DNA from: Algoriphagus oliviformis
GTDB lineage: Bacteria > Bacteroidota > Bacteroidia > Cytophagales > Cyclobacteriaceae
Direction of reading: 5' to 3'
Assembly: GCF_017254915.1 (NCBI RefSeq)
Contig: NZ_JAFKCT010000006.1
Span: forward strand, 1-64,000
DNA: 64,000 bases
Below are positions 53,119 to 61,778 of this stretch, in pieces. Each line of letters opens with the position of its first letter. The stretch's first letter is position 1. Below the pieces are notes generated by a model that searched no databases, was not told the DNA's origin, and saw only the letters and a program-made list of their open reading frames with translations. The translations under genes and the position numbers were made by a program.

Positions 53119-54024
53119 ATGAAACCCCTTATTCTCGCCCAAATTTCAATGAAAGATAAAAACGAATTCCTGGAATGGCTGGAAAAAATCCTGAACCAAA
53201 ACCTGTTTTCCCTCGGGGACTCCAAGTTGACGGTGGGCTTGATTCTGACCTTGGTGATCTCATTCACGCTGCTCTTCATCGTGGCGGAATGGATCAGAAA
53301 GCTCCTAGTCCAGAAAATCCTCCAAAAACGCCAGATCGAAATCGGCACCCGGGAATCCATCGGGACGATCGTCAAATACCTGCTGATCCTCGCCGGTATT
53401 TTCTCCATCCTCCAGACCAACGGCATTGACCTTTCTGCCTTTGGGGTACTGGCGGGAGCGATAGGCGTAGGTATAGGCTTTGGCCTCCAAAACATCACCA
53501 ACAACTTCATTTCTGGCCTGGTCATCCTCCTCGAACAGCCCATCAAGGTAGGCGACCGCATCGAAGTAGGCGACGTGACCGGCGACGTGATCAAGATCTC
53601 TGGCCGATCCACCACCATCCTGACCAACGACAACATCAGCATCATCGTCCCCAACAGCCAGTTTATCGACAACCAAGTCATCAACTGGTCGCACAACGAG
53701 CGCAGGATACGGTTCAATTTCCCGGTCGGGGTCGCCTACAAGGAGGATCCGGAAAAGATCAGACGGATCCTGCTCGAGGTGGCCCGGGCCAATGGAGGCG
53801 TGCTGAAAAACCCGGAAAGCGACGTCCTGTTTGACAGCTACGGGGACAGCAGCCTAAACTTCAACCTAAGGGTATGGTCCTCGGAGTACGTCAACAAACC
53901 ACGGGTGCTCAAAAGCCAACTATACTATGAGATCTTCAAGCGCTTTTCGGAGGAAAACATCGAAATCCCCTTTCCACAGCGTGATTTGCATTTGAGATCC
54001 GGATTTGAAAAATTAGAGAAATAG
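53119..54024 (+). CDS. Small-conductance mechanosensitive channel (MscS type)
   Basis: 301 residues. Membrane segments lie at ~35-60 and ~80-105. The pore helix is ALSAFGVLAG-like, AFGVLAGAIGVGIGFGLQNI (~112-131). The MscS beta domain follows with GDRIEVGDVTGDVIKISGRS and IIVPNSQFIDNQVINWS. The alpha/beta C-terminus ends near FPQRDLHLRS. It opens on membrane tension to release osmolytes. The start is ATG at 53119 or 53149. The divergent neighbour is the GNAT-nitrilase gene. Confidence 0.93.
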   Translation: MKPLILAQISMKDKNEFLEWLEKILNQNLFSLGDSKLTVGLILTLVISFTLLFIVAEWIRKLLVQKILQKRQIEIGTRESIGTIVKYLLILAGIFSILQTNGIDLSAFGVLAGAIGVGIGFGLQNITNNFISGLVILLEQPIKVGDRIEVGDVTGDVIKISGRSTTILTNDNISIIVPNSQFIDNQVINWSHNERRIRFNFPVGVAYKEDPEKIRRILLEVARANGGVLKNPESDVLFDSYGDSSLNFNLRVWSSEYVNKPRVLKSQLYYEIFKRFSEENIEIPFPQRDLHLRSGFEKLEK

Positions 54025-54074
54025 GGTAATTTTCCCCCGGATTTGGACTTTTTCGGTCTGGGTTACTTTACGCG

Positions 54075-54998
54075 ATGAAGAAGGTCCTTACACTCATTTT
54101 ATACCTGATAGTATGGGAGGCTTCTTCCCAGAGTTTCTATCGCTACCGCTTTGAGGAGCCTTGGTCCATCTCCGCCGGTCTCGGTCCTACCCAGTATTTT
54201 GGAGAGCTCTATTCGTTTTGGAAGTACAATGAGGGCGTGCAGCCCGAATGGAACGCCAACCTTGCGGTCAATTACATCTTTGGCACCAATCTGAAGGCAA
54301 GGCTGGAAGGCACCTACTACAAGATGTCTGGATCCGATCCTCCTTCTGACCCCCGCGCCTATCGTACGCCTCGGGATCTCCACTTCAGGGCTTCCAACGT
54401 CGAAGTTGCCGCACTGGTGGAGTACTATTGGCATCCGGTGAAGGTAAACAACATCACCCGCCACCTTTGGAATCCCTACATTTTTGCCGGACTTGGCATG
54501 TCCACCAACAATCCCCAAGCAGAGCTGAACGGGCGATGGGTGGACCTACGGCCCCTACAGCTGGAAAACAACCCCTACGAGAAGTATATCGTGGTTTTCC
54601 CGATGGGTCTCGGGTTCAAATACAAGCTGAACGTGTACATGGACATGAAGTTTGAGGGCAACTACCGATTCACCCTCACCGACTACATGGACGACATCTC
54701 TGCGTACAACGTCTCCGAATTTTACCTGGATCTGGTCGAGGACTATACCTCCGGCAGCAACCCGGACAGGCTCCGCCTGGCGATCCGCAACCCGCAGTTT
54801 CTGCTTGACAACGGCGAGCCAGACGTGGATGCAATCCTGAGAAACAATGGACGCGTGAGGCGCGGGTCGGGACTGACCCATCGCTACGATGGCTACATGA
54901 CGCTGAGCCTAGGCCTGGAGATCTACCTGTCGCCAGACATCTGGGACAACTGGATCTTCCGAAACAGAATCTACGAGAAGCGCTTCCGATTCTGGTAG
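54075..54998 (+). CDS. DUF6089 outer-membrane-type protein
   Basis: 307 residues with a signal peptide (to about SSQ, ~20). The DUF6089 pattern, typical of Bacteroidota, is seen in the conserved start of the mature part, EEPWSISAGLGPTQYFGELY (~30-50), then YKMSGSDPPSDPRAYRTPRD and LEIYLSPDIWDNWIFRNRIY at the end. It is predicted to be a small outer-membrane beta-barrel of unknown role. Its stop abuts the stop of the converging universal stress protein gene with no base between them. Confidence 0.82.
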   Translation: MKKVLTLILYLIVWEASSQSFYRYRFEEPWSISAGLGPTQYFGELYSFWKYNEGVQPEWNANLAVNYIFGTNLKARLEGTYYKMSGSDPPSDPRAYRTPRDLHFRASNVEVAALVEYYWHPVKVNNITRHLWNPYIFAGLGMSTNNPQAELNGRWVDLRPLQLENNPYEKYIVVFPMGLGFKYKLNVYMDMKFEGNYRFTLTDYMDDISAYNVSEFYLDLVEDYTSGSNPDRLRLAIRNPQFLLDNGEPDVDAILRNNGRVRRGSGLTHRYDGYMTLSLGLEIYLSPDIWDNWIFRNRIYEKRFRFW

Positions 54999-55823
54999 TC
55001 AGGCTTTCAGACTCAGTACGCCCAAGTCAGATTTGAAAATCAGGGTTTCCGTGGTGCCTATCTGGTAGGCCGGAGCGTGGAGATGCTCCCCGGAGGCCAC
55101 TCCCACCAATCGGATGTTGTGTTTTTCGCAGAAGCCGCGTATGCCATGCTCGGCATCTACGTCGTTGAACACGTGTCTGTGGATCACAAACTGCTCGTGT
55201 CCCCGACCAAACTCCGCCATGTCTTCTTCCGACTTGGCCGAGGTGGTGAAGTGCTCCGGTGTATTCACAAAAAGCAGGTGTATGGAGGACTTGAATACCC
55301 GGGCAAGGGGAAGGATTTTTTCAAAAGCGGCCTTTCCTGCCGAGTTAAAAACTGTGGCAAAAGCGATCTTGCGGAAGGCATTGCCATCCAGGGGAGTTTT
55401 TACTGCTAGGACCGGGCAGTGGGCAAAGCGGATGACGCGCTGGAGCGTGGAGCCCACGAAGTTGCCCGAGGAGTAGCCTTTGCCATGGGCGCCGATCACG
55501 ATCATATTGACCGCCATCTTTTCGGCCACCCGCAGGATCTGCTCATAGGGCACGCCGATTTTTACGATCTGTTCAAACTGGGACTTGACCGGTGCGACGG
55601 ACTTGATGTACCCCGGCAGCACTTCCATGGCTTCCTGTTGCTGCTCGATCAGTTCGGGGTGTTTTGCCTTGGCCTCGTCCGAGAGCAGATCCCAATCCAG
55701 CTCCGAGGGAATCACCGTCACACAGATTATCCTTGCCTGGTTTTTGGCACTGACCCGCCGCGCGGTCTGCAGCGCCGCGAGAGAGTGCGGGGAAAAATCA
55801 AAAGGAACTAAAACAATCTTCAT
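54999..55823 (-). CDS. Tandem universal stress protein
   Basis: 274 residues, two Usp domains (about 1-145 and 150-274). The first has the ATP-binding loop VIGAHGKGYSSGNFVGSTLQ (~92-111) and starts KIVLVPFDFSPHSLAALQTA. The second begins RKIAFATVFNSAGKAAFEKI and is degenerate in its nucleotide motif. It is probably a cytoplasmic stress/energy sensor. Monocistronic, convergent with the DUF6089 gene. Confidence 0.85.
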   Translation of the reverse strand: MKIVLVPFDFSPHSLAALQTARRVSAKNQARIICVTVIPSELDWDLLSDEAKAKHPELIEQQQEAMEVLPGYIKSVAPVKSQFEQIVKIGVPYEQILRVAEKMAVNMIVIGAHGKGYSSGNFVGSTLQRVIRFAHCPVLAVKTPLDGNAFRKIAFATVFNSAGKAAFEKILPLARVFKSSIHLLFVNTPEHFTTSAKSEEDMAEFGRGHEQFVIHRHVFNDVDAEHGIRGFCEKHNIRLVGVASGEHLHAPAYQIGTTETLIFKSDLGVLSLKA

Positions 55824-55924
55824 AGAGGCTATTGTATTTAGTTCTCAATTTCTCAATTTCCGTGCACACTTGGCTTGGTAAATAATCAGCCGAAAAACTG
55901 ATAAAAGTTAGGAATCCCCCTAGC

Positions 55925-56386
55925 CTAGAGCTTTCGCTCCATTTTCACATTGCAGCGCTCGTATGCTCCGCAGTCCATCTCCACTCTCGCAAAGCCCATC
56001 TTTTCGTAAAGCCGCAGGGCGCTATCCAGAATCGAATTGGAGTACAAAACCATCTCGGCAAAGCCCATTTGCCTGGCTTGGGCTATCAGGGCTTGTCCCA
56101 AAGCCATGCCCACTCCCCGCCCCTGGGCAGCGGGATCTACCCCCATTTTGATCATCTCACAGGCATTGCCCTCCATCGGCATCAGGCCCACCGTCCCCAC
56201 TACCTCCTCCCCAAGCACGGCAAAGAGAATCACGCCGCCCTTGTCCAAAATAGTCTCTTCCGGAGAGTCTAGTTGGGCGATATCAAAGGGTTCCAGGGAA
56301 AAGTAGCGGCTCACCCAGGCTTTGTTGATGGAGGCAAAGTAGGGTTTCAATTCTGGCGTGTAGGAAACAATCTTCAGCGTGGACAT
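55925..56386 (-). CDS. GNAT N-acetyltransferase
   Basis: 153 residues, single GNAT domain. The acetyl-CoA loop is MGVDPAAQGRGVGMALGQAL (Q/RxxGxG/A, ~88-100), preceded by VGTVGLMPMEG and followed by MVLYSNSILDSALRLYEKMG. It transfers acetyl from acetyl-CoA to an amine. The acceptor is unknown. A -7 box with a weak -33 is seen upstream. Confidence 0.85.
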   Translation of the reverse strand: MSTLKIVSYTPELKPYFASINKAWVSRYFSLEPFDIAQLDSPEETILDKGGVILFAVLGEEVVGTVGLMPMEGNACEMIKMGVDPAAQGRGVGMALGQALIAQARQMGFAEMVLYSNSILDSALRLYEKMGFARVEMDCGAYERCNVKMERKL

Positions 56387-56409
56387 GGGGACTGGGGTAA
56401 AAAGATTGC

Positions 56410-56440
56410 CAAAAATAGCCAGAATCGACTAGCTTAGAAA
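56410..56440 (-). promoter_or_regulatory. Promoter of the GNAT gene (-33 TTTC, -7 TATTTTTG)
   Basis: On the minus strand TTTC (56437-56440), then 19 bp, then TATTTTTG (56410-56417), 23 nt before the ATG. Spacing fits the Bacteroidota TTTG-N19-TAnnTTTG consensus, with one mismatch in the -33. Confidence 0.5.
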
Positions 56441-56462
56441 CGACATTTGATCCTCCCAACCT

Positions 56463-56972
56463 ATGAAAAACACGCTTTTTGCCCTGGCCATCTTTTTCTC
56501 ATGCGGACTTGCACTCTCCGCCCACGCCCAAACACCCGAAGAAAAGATCAAGCAGCTCGGCCTGGAGATCCCCGAAGTAAGCCAGCCCATCGCCAACTAT
56601 GTGAAATGGAAGCAGGTCGGCAACCTACTCTATCTCTCCGGCAGCGGCCCCAGCATCTTGGGGAAGGTCGGAGACGACCTCACCACGGAGCAAGGCTATG
56701 AGGCTGCCCGAGAGACTGGGCTTGGGATCATCGCTGTCATCAAGGCTGCCACGGGAGACCTCAGCCGCGTAAAACAGTTTGTGAAAGTGCTGGGGATGGT
56801 CAATTCAGCCCCGGATTTTACCGCGCATCCTGCGGTGATCAATGGCTTTTCGGATTTGATGGTGGAAGTATTTGGAGAAAAGGGCAAGCATGCGCGATCC
56901 GCGGTAGGAGTAGCAGCGCTTCCCAACAATATGGCCGTGGAGATTGAGGTAATCGTAGAGCTAGAAAACTGA
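56463..56972 (+). CDS. Exported RidA/YjgF-family protein
   Basis: 169 residues: signal peptide (~1-23, ends AHAQ) plus a RidA domain with the conserved Arg in HARSAVGVAALPNNMAVEIE (~142-161). Cytoplasmic RidA deaminates reactive enamines. This member is sent to the periplasm, so its job may differ; secreted YjgF-like proteins of unknown function are known. Monocistronic. Confidence 0.85.
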   Translation: MKNTLFALAIFFSCGLALSAHAQTPEEKIKQLGLEIPEVSQPIANYVKWKQVGNLLYLSGSGPSILGKVGDDLTTEQGYEAARETGLGIIAVIKAATGDLSRVKQFVKVLGMVNSAPDFTAHPAVINGFSDLMVEVFGEKGKHARSAVGVAALPNNMAVEIEVIVELEN

Positions 56973-57035
56973 GGATGAACCGCTTTCATTCAAAATGACA
57001 GGCTCATCGGCTTCGAAAACAGGAGCTAGACCAAA

Positions 57036-57503
57036 CTACAAAAACAGCGTTCCCTGAAACGCATGCCCTTCCACTTCCAAGAGGGCCTTTTTCCTGTTCA
57101 AGCCACCCGCATAGCCGGTGAGCTTACCGTCACTGCCCAACACGCGGTGGCAAGGCAGGACGATTAGGATGGGATTGGCTCCGATGGCCGCTCCCACTGC
57201 CCGGATGGCGGCTGGGTTTCCGAGCCTTTGGGAAATCTTCAAGTAGGTGGTCGTCTCTCCGAAGGGAATTTTGGCGACCTCCATCCACACCCTGCGCTGA
57301 AACTCGGTGCCGGCCAACCCAATAGGCATGTCAAAAACCTGTCTTTTTCCTTCAAAATACTCTTCCAGCTGCTGCATGGTGCTCAGCAGTACCTGATCCA
57401 GCACCAGCAGATCCGGCTCCTCTTCCGTGAAGCGCAGCCCTGATAGGCAGCCCTCCTGAGAGCTGATGCGGATATTGCCGATGGGGGAAGGGATGACAGG
57501 CAT
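57036..57503 (-). CDS. ogt: Methylated-DNA-protein-cysteine methyltransferase
   Basis: 155 residues. Removes methyl from O6-methylguanine onto its own cysteine, once. The active-site segment VLPCHRVLGSDG (Cys ~118), the helix-turn-helix VWMEVAKIPFGETTTYLKIS (~70-90) and GNPAAIRAVGAAIGANP are intact. There is no Ada N-terminal domain, so it is an Ogt-type enzyme. It lies 47 nt after the S24-type repressor gene on the same strand, so it is likely the second gene of that operon and part of a DNA-damage group with the divergent dinB. Confidence 0.92.
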   Translation of the reverse strand: MPVIPSPIGNIRISSQEGCLSGLRFTEEEPDLLVLDQVLLSTMQQLEEYFEGKRQVFDMPIGLAGTEFQRRVWMEVAKIPFGETTTYLKISQRLGNPAAIRAVGAAIGANPILIVLPCHRVLGSDGKLTGYAGGLNRKKALLEVEGHAFQGTLFL

Positions 57504-57550
57504 GGGATTGCAAGTTGGTTCTACGTCTGATGCCGACCAAGGGGGCTTGT

Positions 57551-58246
57551 CTAGCTCATCGCCAAGCGATATTTCCAGACCTCTCTGATCTGCTCCACTC
57601 CTACCTCAAACGGCGCATAGATGGGATTGGCCGAGCAAAGCAGCAATTTTTGCGAAGCGGAGATGCGGTTGTAGGCGATTTTGAAGGTCACCCCCTCCTG
57701 CTCAGTCACCACCACATAGCGCTCGCCATCCCTCATCTGCGTCCAATCCTCCATGTATTCGCAGACGATCCAGGCTCCATCGGCAATCGGCAGCATGGAG
57801 TCCCCATCCACCTGAAAGACCCGGTGCTTTCTGTCCCCGGGCAGGAAAGGAAGGGAAAACCTAGGCAGCTCCGCCACAAACTCCGGATCTGAAAACCCCG
57901 CCAAATAGCTCGCTTTGGCACGCTGCGACACCACCTCGATGAGCTCCCGTCCCTCCGCATCCACGGTCGTGGCCAGGATCCGCAGCTTTCGCCCGCGCAG
58001 AAACTGGTCCGTCTCCAGCAGCTCCCGCAGCTTGTACTCGGAGTAGGTCCCCAAATCCTCCCTCAGGAGGATGTCCGTGGACACGCCCAGAAAGTCCGAG
58101 AGCAGGATCAAGGTCTCCAGCGGAGGATTGATGCTGGATTCGTACCCAGCGAGCTTGGACCGGCTGATCGCCAGGCTTTCGGCCATGGACTCTTGGGTCA
58201 GGCCTTTCTTTTTCCGAAGCAGTTTGAGATTGGAATTGACATGCAT
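57551..58246 (-). CDS. XRE-type repressor with S24 (LexA-like) peptidase domain
   Basis: 231 residues. N-terminal HTH (LKLLRKKKGLTQESMAESLA, ~7-26, then SRSKLAGYESS). C-terminal S24 fold with the serine in VDGDSMLPIADGAW (~150) and a lysine in GVTFKIAYN (~197). Such proteins repress damage-inducible genes and self-cleave with RecA. The divergent partner is dinB, and a 23-bp-period direct repeat lies between them as likely operator. It may act as the local regulator in place of LexA. Confidence 0.87.
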   Translation of the reverse strand: MHVNSNLKLLRKKKGLTQESMAESLAISRSKLAGYESSINPPLETLILLSDFLGVSTDILLREDLGTYSEYKLRELLETDQFLRGRKLRILATTVDAEGRELIEVVSQRAKASYLAGFSDPEFVAELPRFSLPFLPGDRKHRVFQVDGDSMLPIADGAWIVCEYMEDWTQMRDGERYVVVTEQEGVTFKIAYNRISASQKLLLCSANPIYAPFEVGVEQIREVWKYRLAMS

Positions 58247-58310
58247 GGCTTTTCTTTTTTGGCAAAAACAAGACGAGTCCTGTCGTCGCTCGTTCTCAAA
58301 TCTATGGAAT

Positions 58311-58355
58311 TTGACTATATTATAAACACTATTTTGTCAATAATATAAACAATAG
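58311..58355. promoter_or_regulatory. Direct-repeat operator candidate between S24 repressor and dinB
   Basis: Two 22-bp copies at 58311-58332 and 58334-58355 match at 17 of 22 positions (start TTGWCWATAWTATAAACA). The period is 23 bp, about two helical turns. The second copy ends directly at the dinB ATG. Confidence 0.65.
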
Positions 58356-59546
58356 ATGAGCGACAGACGATGCATCGTACACATGGACTTGGACACTTTT
58401 TTTGTCTCGGTCGAGCGGCTTTTGGACCAAAGCCTCGTGGGGAAACCGGTCTTGGTGGGCGGTGCGGCAGGCCGAGGGGTCGTCGCATCCTGCAGCTACG
58501 AGGCGCGGAAATTTGGCATCCACTCCGCCATGCCGATGCGGACGGCACTGCGACTCTGTCCCGAGGCTGTGGTCGTCCCTGGCAGCTACGAGCAGTATAG
58601 CCAAAAGTCCAGCGAGGTGACCGAAATCATCCGAGAGGCCGTCCCGGTGTTTGAAAAAGCCTCCGTGGATGAGTTTTACATAGACCTCTCGGGAATGGAC
58701 CGCTTCTTTGGCAGCGTCAAGCTGGCCAAGGAGCTCCGCCAAAAAATCATCCGCGAGACGGGGCTGAACATCTCCATGGGCATCTCCGAAAACAAGACCG
58801 TCTCCAAAATCGCCACCGGCGAGGCCAAGCCCAACAACGAGAGGCAGATTCACTACGGGGAGGAAAGGGCCTTTCTCGCCCCTCTTTCTGTCAGAAAAAT
58901 CCCCATGATAGGCGAAAAAACCACCCAAAAACTCGAAACGATGGGAATCCGCCAGGTCTCCCAACTCCAAGCGATGGGCATCACCGCGCTGGAAAGAGAC
59001 TTTGGGAAGCAGGGAAAGATGATCTGGGAAAAAGCCAACGGAATAGACCGAAGGCCGATCATCCCCTACTCGGAGGCCAAGTCCGTCTCCTCGGAAAACA
59101 CCTTTGGCAAGGATAGCAACGATGGGAAAAAACTCGAAACCAACCTCATCACCATCACCGAGCAACTCAGCAGCACCCTGCGCCGCCGCCAGCAGATGTG
59201 CGCCTGCGTGACGGTCAAAGTGCGCTATGCAGACTTTGACACCCACTCCCTGCAGCAGCACATCCCCTACACCTCCGCTGATCATCACCTGATCCCGGTG
59301 GTGAAGAGCCTTTTTCGCAGACTCTATGACTCCCACCTGCCCCTGCGGCTGATCGGCGTACGACTCAGTGCCTTGGTACACGGCAGCTACCAGATCCAGC
59401 TCTTCGAGGATACCGAGCAGCGGATCAACCTCTACCAGGCGCTCGACCGCCTCAACGTCAAGTACGGAGCCAAGACGGTCTGCCGAGCGGCAGGGGTGGG
59501 ACTGGATCGCCGCCGCTTCAATCCTTTCAACGGGATGGAAGTCTAA
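58356..59546 (+). CDS. dinB: DNA polymerase IV (Y family)
   Basis: Translesion polymerase. 396 residues. The catalytic carboxylates are in HMDLDTFFVSVERLLDQSLV (~9-28) and SVDEFYIDLSGMDRFFG (~103-119). The thumb and little-finger domains follow to a C-terminal VGLDRRRFNPF. No clamp-binding motif was sought beyond that end. Divergent from the S24 repressor gene, with the repeated operator directly before its ATG, so it is probably damage-inducible. A GNAT gene follows 74 bp later on the same strand. Confidence 0.94.
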   Translation: MSDRRCIVHMDLDTFFVSVERLLDQSLVGKPVLVGGAAGRGVVASCSYEARKFGIHSAMPMRTALRLCPEAVVVPGSYEQYSQKSSEVTEIIREAVPVFEKASVDEFYIDLSGMDRFFGSVKLAKELRQKIIRETGLNISMGISENKTVSKIATGEAKPNNERQIHYGEERAFLAPLSVRKIPMIGEKTTQKLETMGIRQVSQLQAMGITALERDFGKQGKMIWEKANGIDRRPIIPYSEAKSVSSENTFGKDSNDGKKLETNLITITEQLSSTLRRRQQMCACVTVKVRYADFDTHSLQQHIPYTSADHHLIPVVKSLFRRLYDSHLPLRLIGVRLSALVHGSYQIQLFEDTEQRINLYQALDRLNVKYGAKTVCRAAGVGLDRRRFNPFNGMEV

Positions 59547-59620
59547 GTGGAAAAAGGCGTTGTCTCTGGCACCAAAACTTTCTATTTTGCCCAGTCAGAG
59601 CCTGATTCTTTTTTCCATCC

Positions 59621-60169
59621 ATGCCCCAATACCTCTTTTCTACTCCCCGACTTGGCTTTCGCACTTGGCAGCCTTTTGACCTGGACGACTTCGCCGCGAT
59701 CAATGCGGACAGGGAAGTCATGCGCTACTTCCAAAAGCCGCTTTCCCGAGAGGAAACCCAGGCCATGATCGACCGCATGCTGCGGATGTACGAGGAAAAA
59801 GGCTATTGCTACTTTGCGGTGGACCATCTGGAAAGCAAAGAGCTGATCGGGACGATCGGCTTGGGTTGGAAGACCTTCGAGGCGGACTTTACGCCCTGCG
59901 TGGACATAGGCTGGAGGCTGGGCAAAAAATGGTGGAACAAAGGCCTGACCACCGAGGGAGCGTCGGCATGCCTGGACTTTGCGAAGCAGCTCCAAATCCC
60001 AGAGGTCGTGTCTATGGCTTCGGTGGGAAACGGCGCTTCCATCCAAGTAATGCGGAAGATCGGCATGGCCTATTGGAAGGACTTCGAGCACTCCGAGCTC
60101 CGCGATTTTCCGCATATCCAGCAATGCAGCCTCTACCGGATCATCTTCGGATCGACGGAGGAACGATGA
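59621..60169 (+). CDS. RimJ/RimL-type GNAT acetyltransferase
   Basis: 182 residues. FSTPRLGFRTWQPFDLDDFA at the start is typical of the RimJ/RimL group. DIGWRLGKKWWNKGLTTEGA (~95-114) is the acetyl-CoA loop, then SVGNGASIQVMRKIGM. The substrate is a protein N-terminus or a small amine. It may be cotranscribed with dinB (74-bp gap). Confidence 0.85.
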   Translation: MPQYLFSTPRLGFRTWQPFDLDDFAAINADREVMRYFQKPLSREETQAMIDRMLRMYEEKGYCYFAVDHLESKELIGTIGLGWKTFEADFTPCVDIGWRLGKKWWNKGLTTEGASACLDFAKQLQIPEVVSMASVGNGASIQVMRKIGMAYWKDFEHSELRDFPHIQQCSLYRIIFGSTEER

Positions 60170-60171
60170 CC

Positions 60172-60201
60172 AAAAAAAAGCCATTCCCGCTAAGGAATGG
60201 C
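60172..60201 (-). terminator. Terminator of the ferritin-like operon
   Basis: On the minus strand GCCATTCC / GGAATGGC (perfect 8-bp stem), loop TTAGCG, then eight T. Confidence 0.85.
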
Positions 60202-60227
60202 CCAGGCTCCAACTTCCGACCCAGCAA

Positions 60228-61055
60228 TTAGTTGGAAGCCCCTAAAAATAATCCAGCAATGCCCAAAACGGCATCTTTGTCCAGCGGCTCATCCCAGCCC
60301 TCGGATACCGCATTGGCGTCAATCCCCGTCAGATTGGAGACGTCCACCCCGGCATGGGTGAGATTTTGCTCGCCTGCATAGATCGCAGTGGTAGCTGCAG
60401 GCAGGGTACCTATGGAAGCATTGGTAATCCAACCCTTCACGGTATCCTGGCCCTTTTTGGTTCGCAGTCGACGAACCATCGAGGCGTGCCTTGCCTCCAC
60501 CGAATGGATGGACAGAGCCGCAGTCAACACCACGTCGCTCTCCTGCACATTTGCGGCCTGCCCCTTGTATGCTCTCACGCCCGTATCCTCAAATGCCTGC
60601 GCCAAAGCCAAGAAGGTGGGATAGTCGGTGAATGGCGAGAAATTGCCTCCCGCCGTAAAGTCGAATTCTGGCTCAGCGACCGGAGAACCTTTCAGCACGT
60701 TGCCTATCACCTCCTGGAGAAAGCGTACGTGCGCCAGCTCATGGTCTCTGATTTTCTGGAAAATCACCCGATCCGCGGCATTGATCACGCCTGAGTCGAG
60801 TCCCATCTGGTAGTAGCGGTACTCAAGGTGCTCCAGCGTCAGGGCGTAGTTGAGCACCCCGATGAGGCTGGCGGTGTCCGCCTTGGCCACGTGGGGTATC
60901 GCGTTCAGTACCGCCAGCGGCACTGCGGCTAGGGCCATCTTTTTCCCAAAATCCCCAAATTGCCGAAAGGCATCCCTGCGCGAGTAAAAACGTTCCTTGT
61001 CCTCGGCACTTTTGGTGTCGGGACACATGCTATCCAATAGTTTGATCAAGTTCAT
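60228..61055 (-). CDS. Exported ferritin-like domain protein, second of pair
   Basis: 275 residues. A twin-arginine-like signal lies at SRRDAFRQFGDFGKKMALAA (~25-44). The ferritin-like four-helix bundle has LNYALTLEHLEYRYYQMGL and KIRDHELAHVRFLQEVIG, then ALSIHSVEARHASMVRRLR: the ExxH pairs of a di-iron site. It belongs to the Ferritin_2/DUF-type family of unknown function. It follows the first ferritin-like gene by 24 bp, and a terminator closes the operon. Confidence 0.82.
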   Translation of the reverse strand: MNLIKLLDSMCPDTKSAEDKERFYSRRDAFRQFGDFGKKMALAAVPLAVLNAIPHVAKADTASLIGVLNYALTLEHLEYRYYQMGLDSGVINAADRVIFQKIRDHELAHVRFLQEVIGNVLKGSPVAEPEFDFTAGGNFSPFTDYPTFLALAQAFEDTGVRAYKGQAANVQESDVVLTAALSIHSVEARHASMVRRLRTKKGQDTVKGWITNASIGTLPAATTAIYAGEQNLTHAGVDVSNLTGIDANAVSEGWDEPLDKDAVLGIAGLFLGASN

Positions 61056-61079
61056 GTCTTATGTGGTTAAAGTGGTGAA

Positions 61080-61778
61080 TCAGCTGGGCAGCTGGCTAAA
61101 ATCGATGTCCGTCTTGACGTAGGTTTTGGCCGCGGTCAGCACCTCGGTGAAATTCAGCGTTCGCTCCAGTCCATTGGCGTCGATGATATCGTCTCCGGCA
61201 AAATCCGCCGAACCCGGATTGATCAAGTCGCGAATCGCAGCCGCGTGGCGCGCTTCTACCGAAACGATCTTTCCCGCGATGAGCAGCAGATCGGCGCTTT
61301 CGAGATATTGGCCGGCTCCATTGTAGGCCGCTACACCGAGGTCCTCAAATACTTTCGCCGCTCCCAGCACGGAAGTCCTGCTGCTGAAGTCAATGCTGCT
61401 GAAGTCCACCTCCAGGGAGACAATCGCGTTGGCTCCCAAGGCAGCCTTGAAAAACTCCCGGTGCGCACGCTCGTGCTTCTCCAGATCGCCAAGGATCGTC
61501 TTCTCCTCCGCCGAAGCGTTGGCGAAATAGCCACCTTTCATCACCTCGGCATAGAATGCCGCCTCGAGCTGCTCGAGCGCATAGGCATAGTTCAGTATCC
61601 CTACATCGCCTGAGCCGAGATTTACCGCCCCGGGCATGGTAGGTCCCATATCATCCTCGTCGTTGCAGCCTACGAGCAGCAAGCCCGCAGAGGCCACCGT
61701 CATTGTTCCCATTCGGAGAAACCGCCGCCTATCCTCGTTTTTTATCAGAGCCTGGGGCTTGATCAATTCCTTTTTCAT
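61080..61778 (-). CDS. Exported ferritin-like lipoprotein, first of pair
   Basis: 232 residues. Signal with RRRFLRMGTMTVASAG (17-32) and a lipobox LVGC (Cys38), a combination of Tat-like and lipoprotein features. Ferritin-like helices YAYALEQLEAAFYAEVM, EKHERAHREFF and VSVEARHAAAIRDL supply Glu/His ligands. Probably periplasmic and membrane-anchored. Paralogue of the downstream gene, with which it overlaps in function but not sequence ends. The role (iron handling or oxidase) is unknown. Confidence 0.82.
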   Translation of the reverse strand: MKKELIKPQALIKNEDRRRFLRMGTMTVASAGLLLVGCNDEDDMGPTMPGAVNLGSGDVGILNYAYALEQLEAAFYAEVMKGGYFANASAEEKTILGDLEKHERAHREFFKAALGANAIVSLEVDFSSIDFSSRTSVLGAAKVFEDLGVAAYNGAGQYLESADLLLIAGKIVSVEARHAAAIRDLINPGSADFAGDDIIDANGLERTLNFTEVLTAAKTYVKTDIDFSQLPS

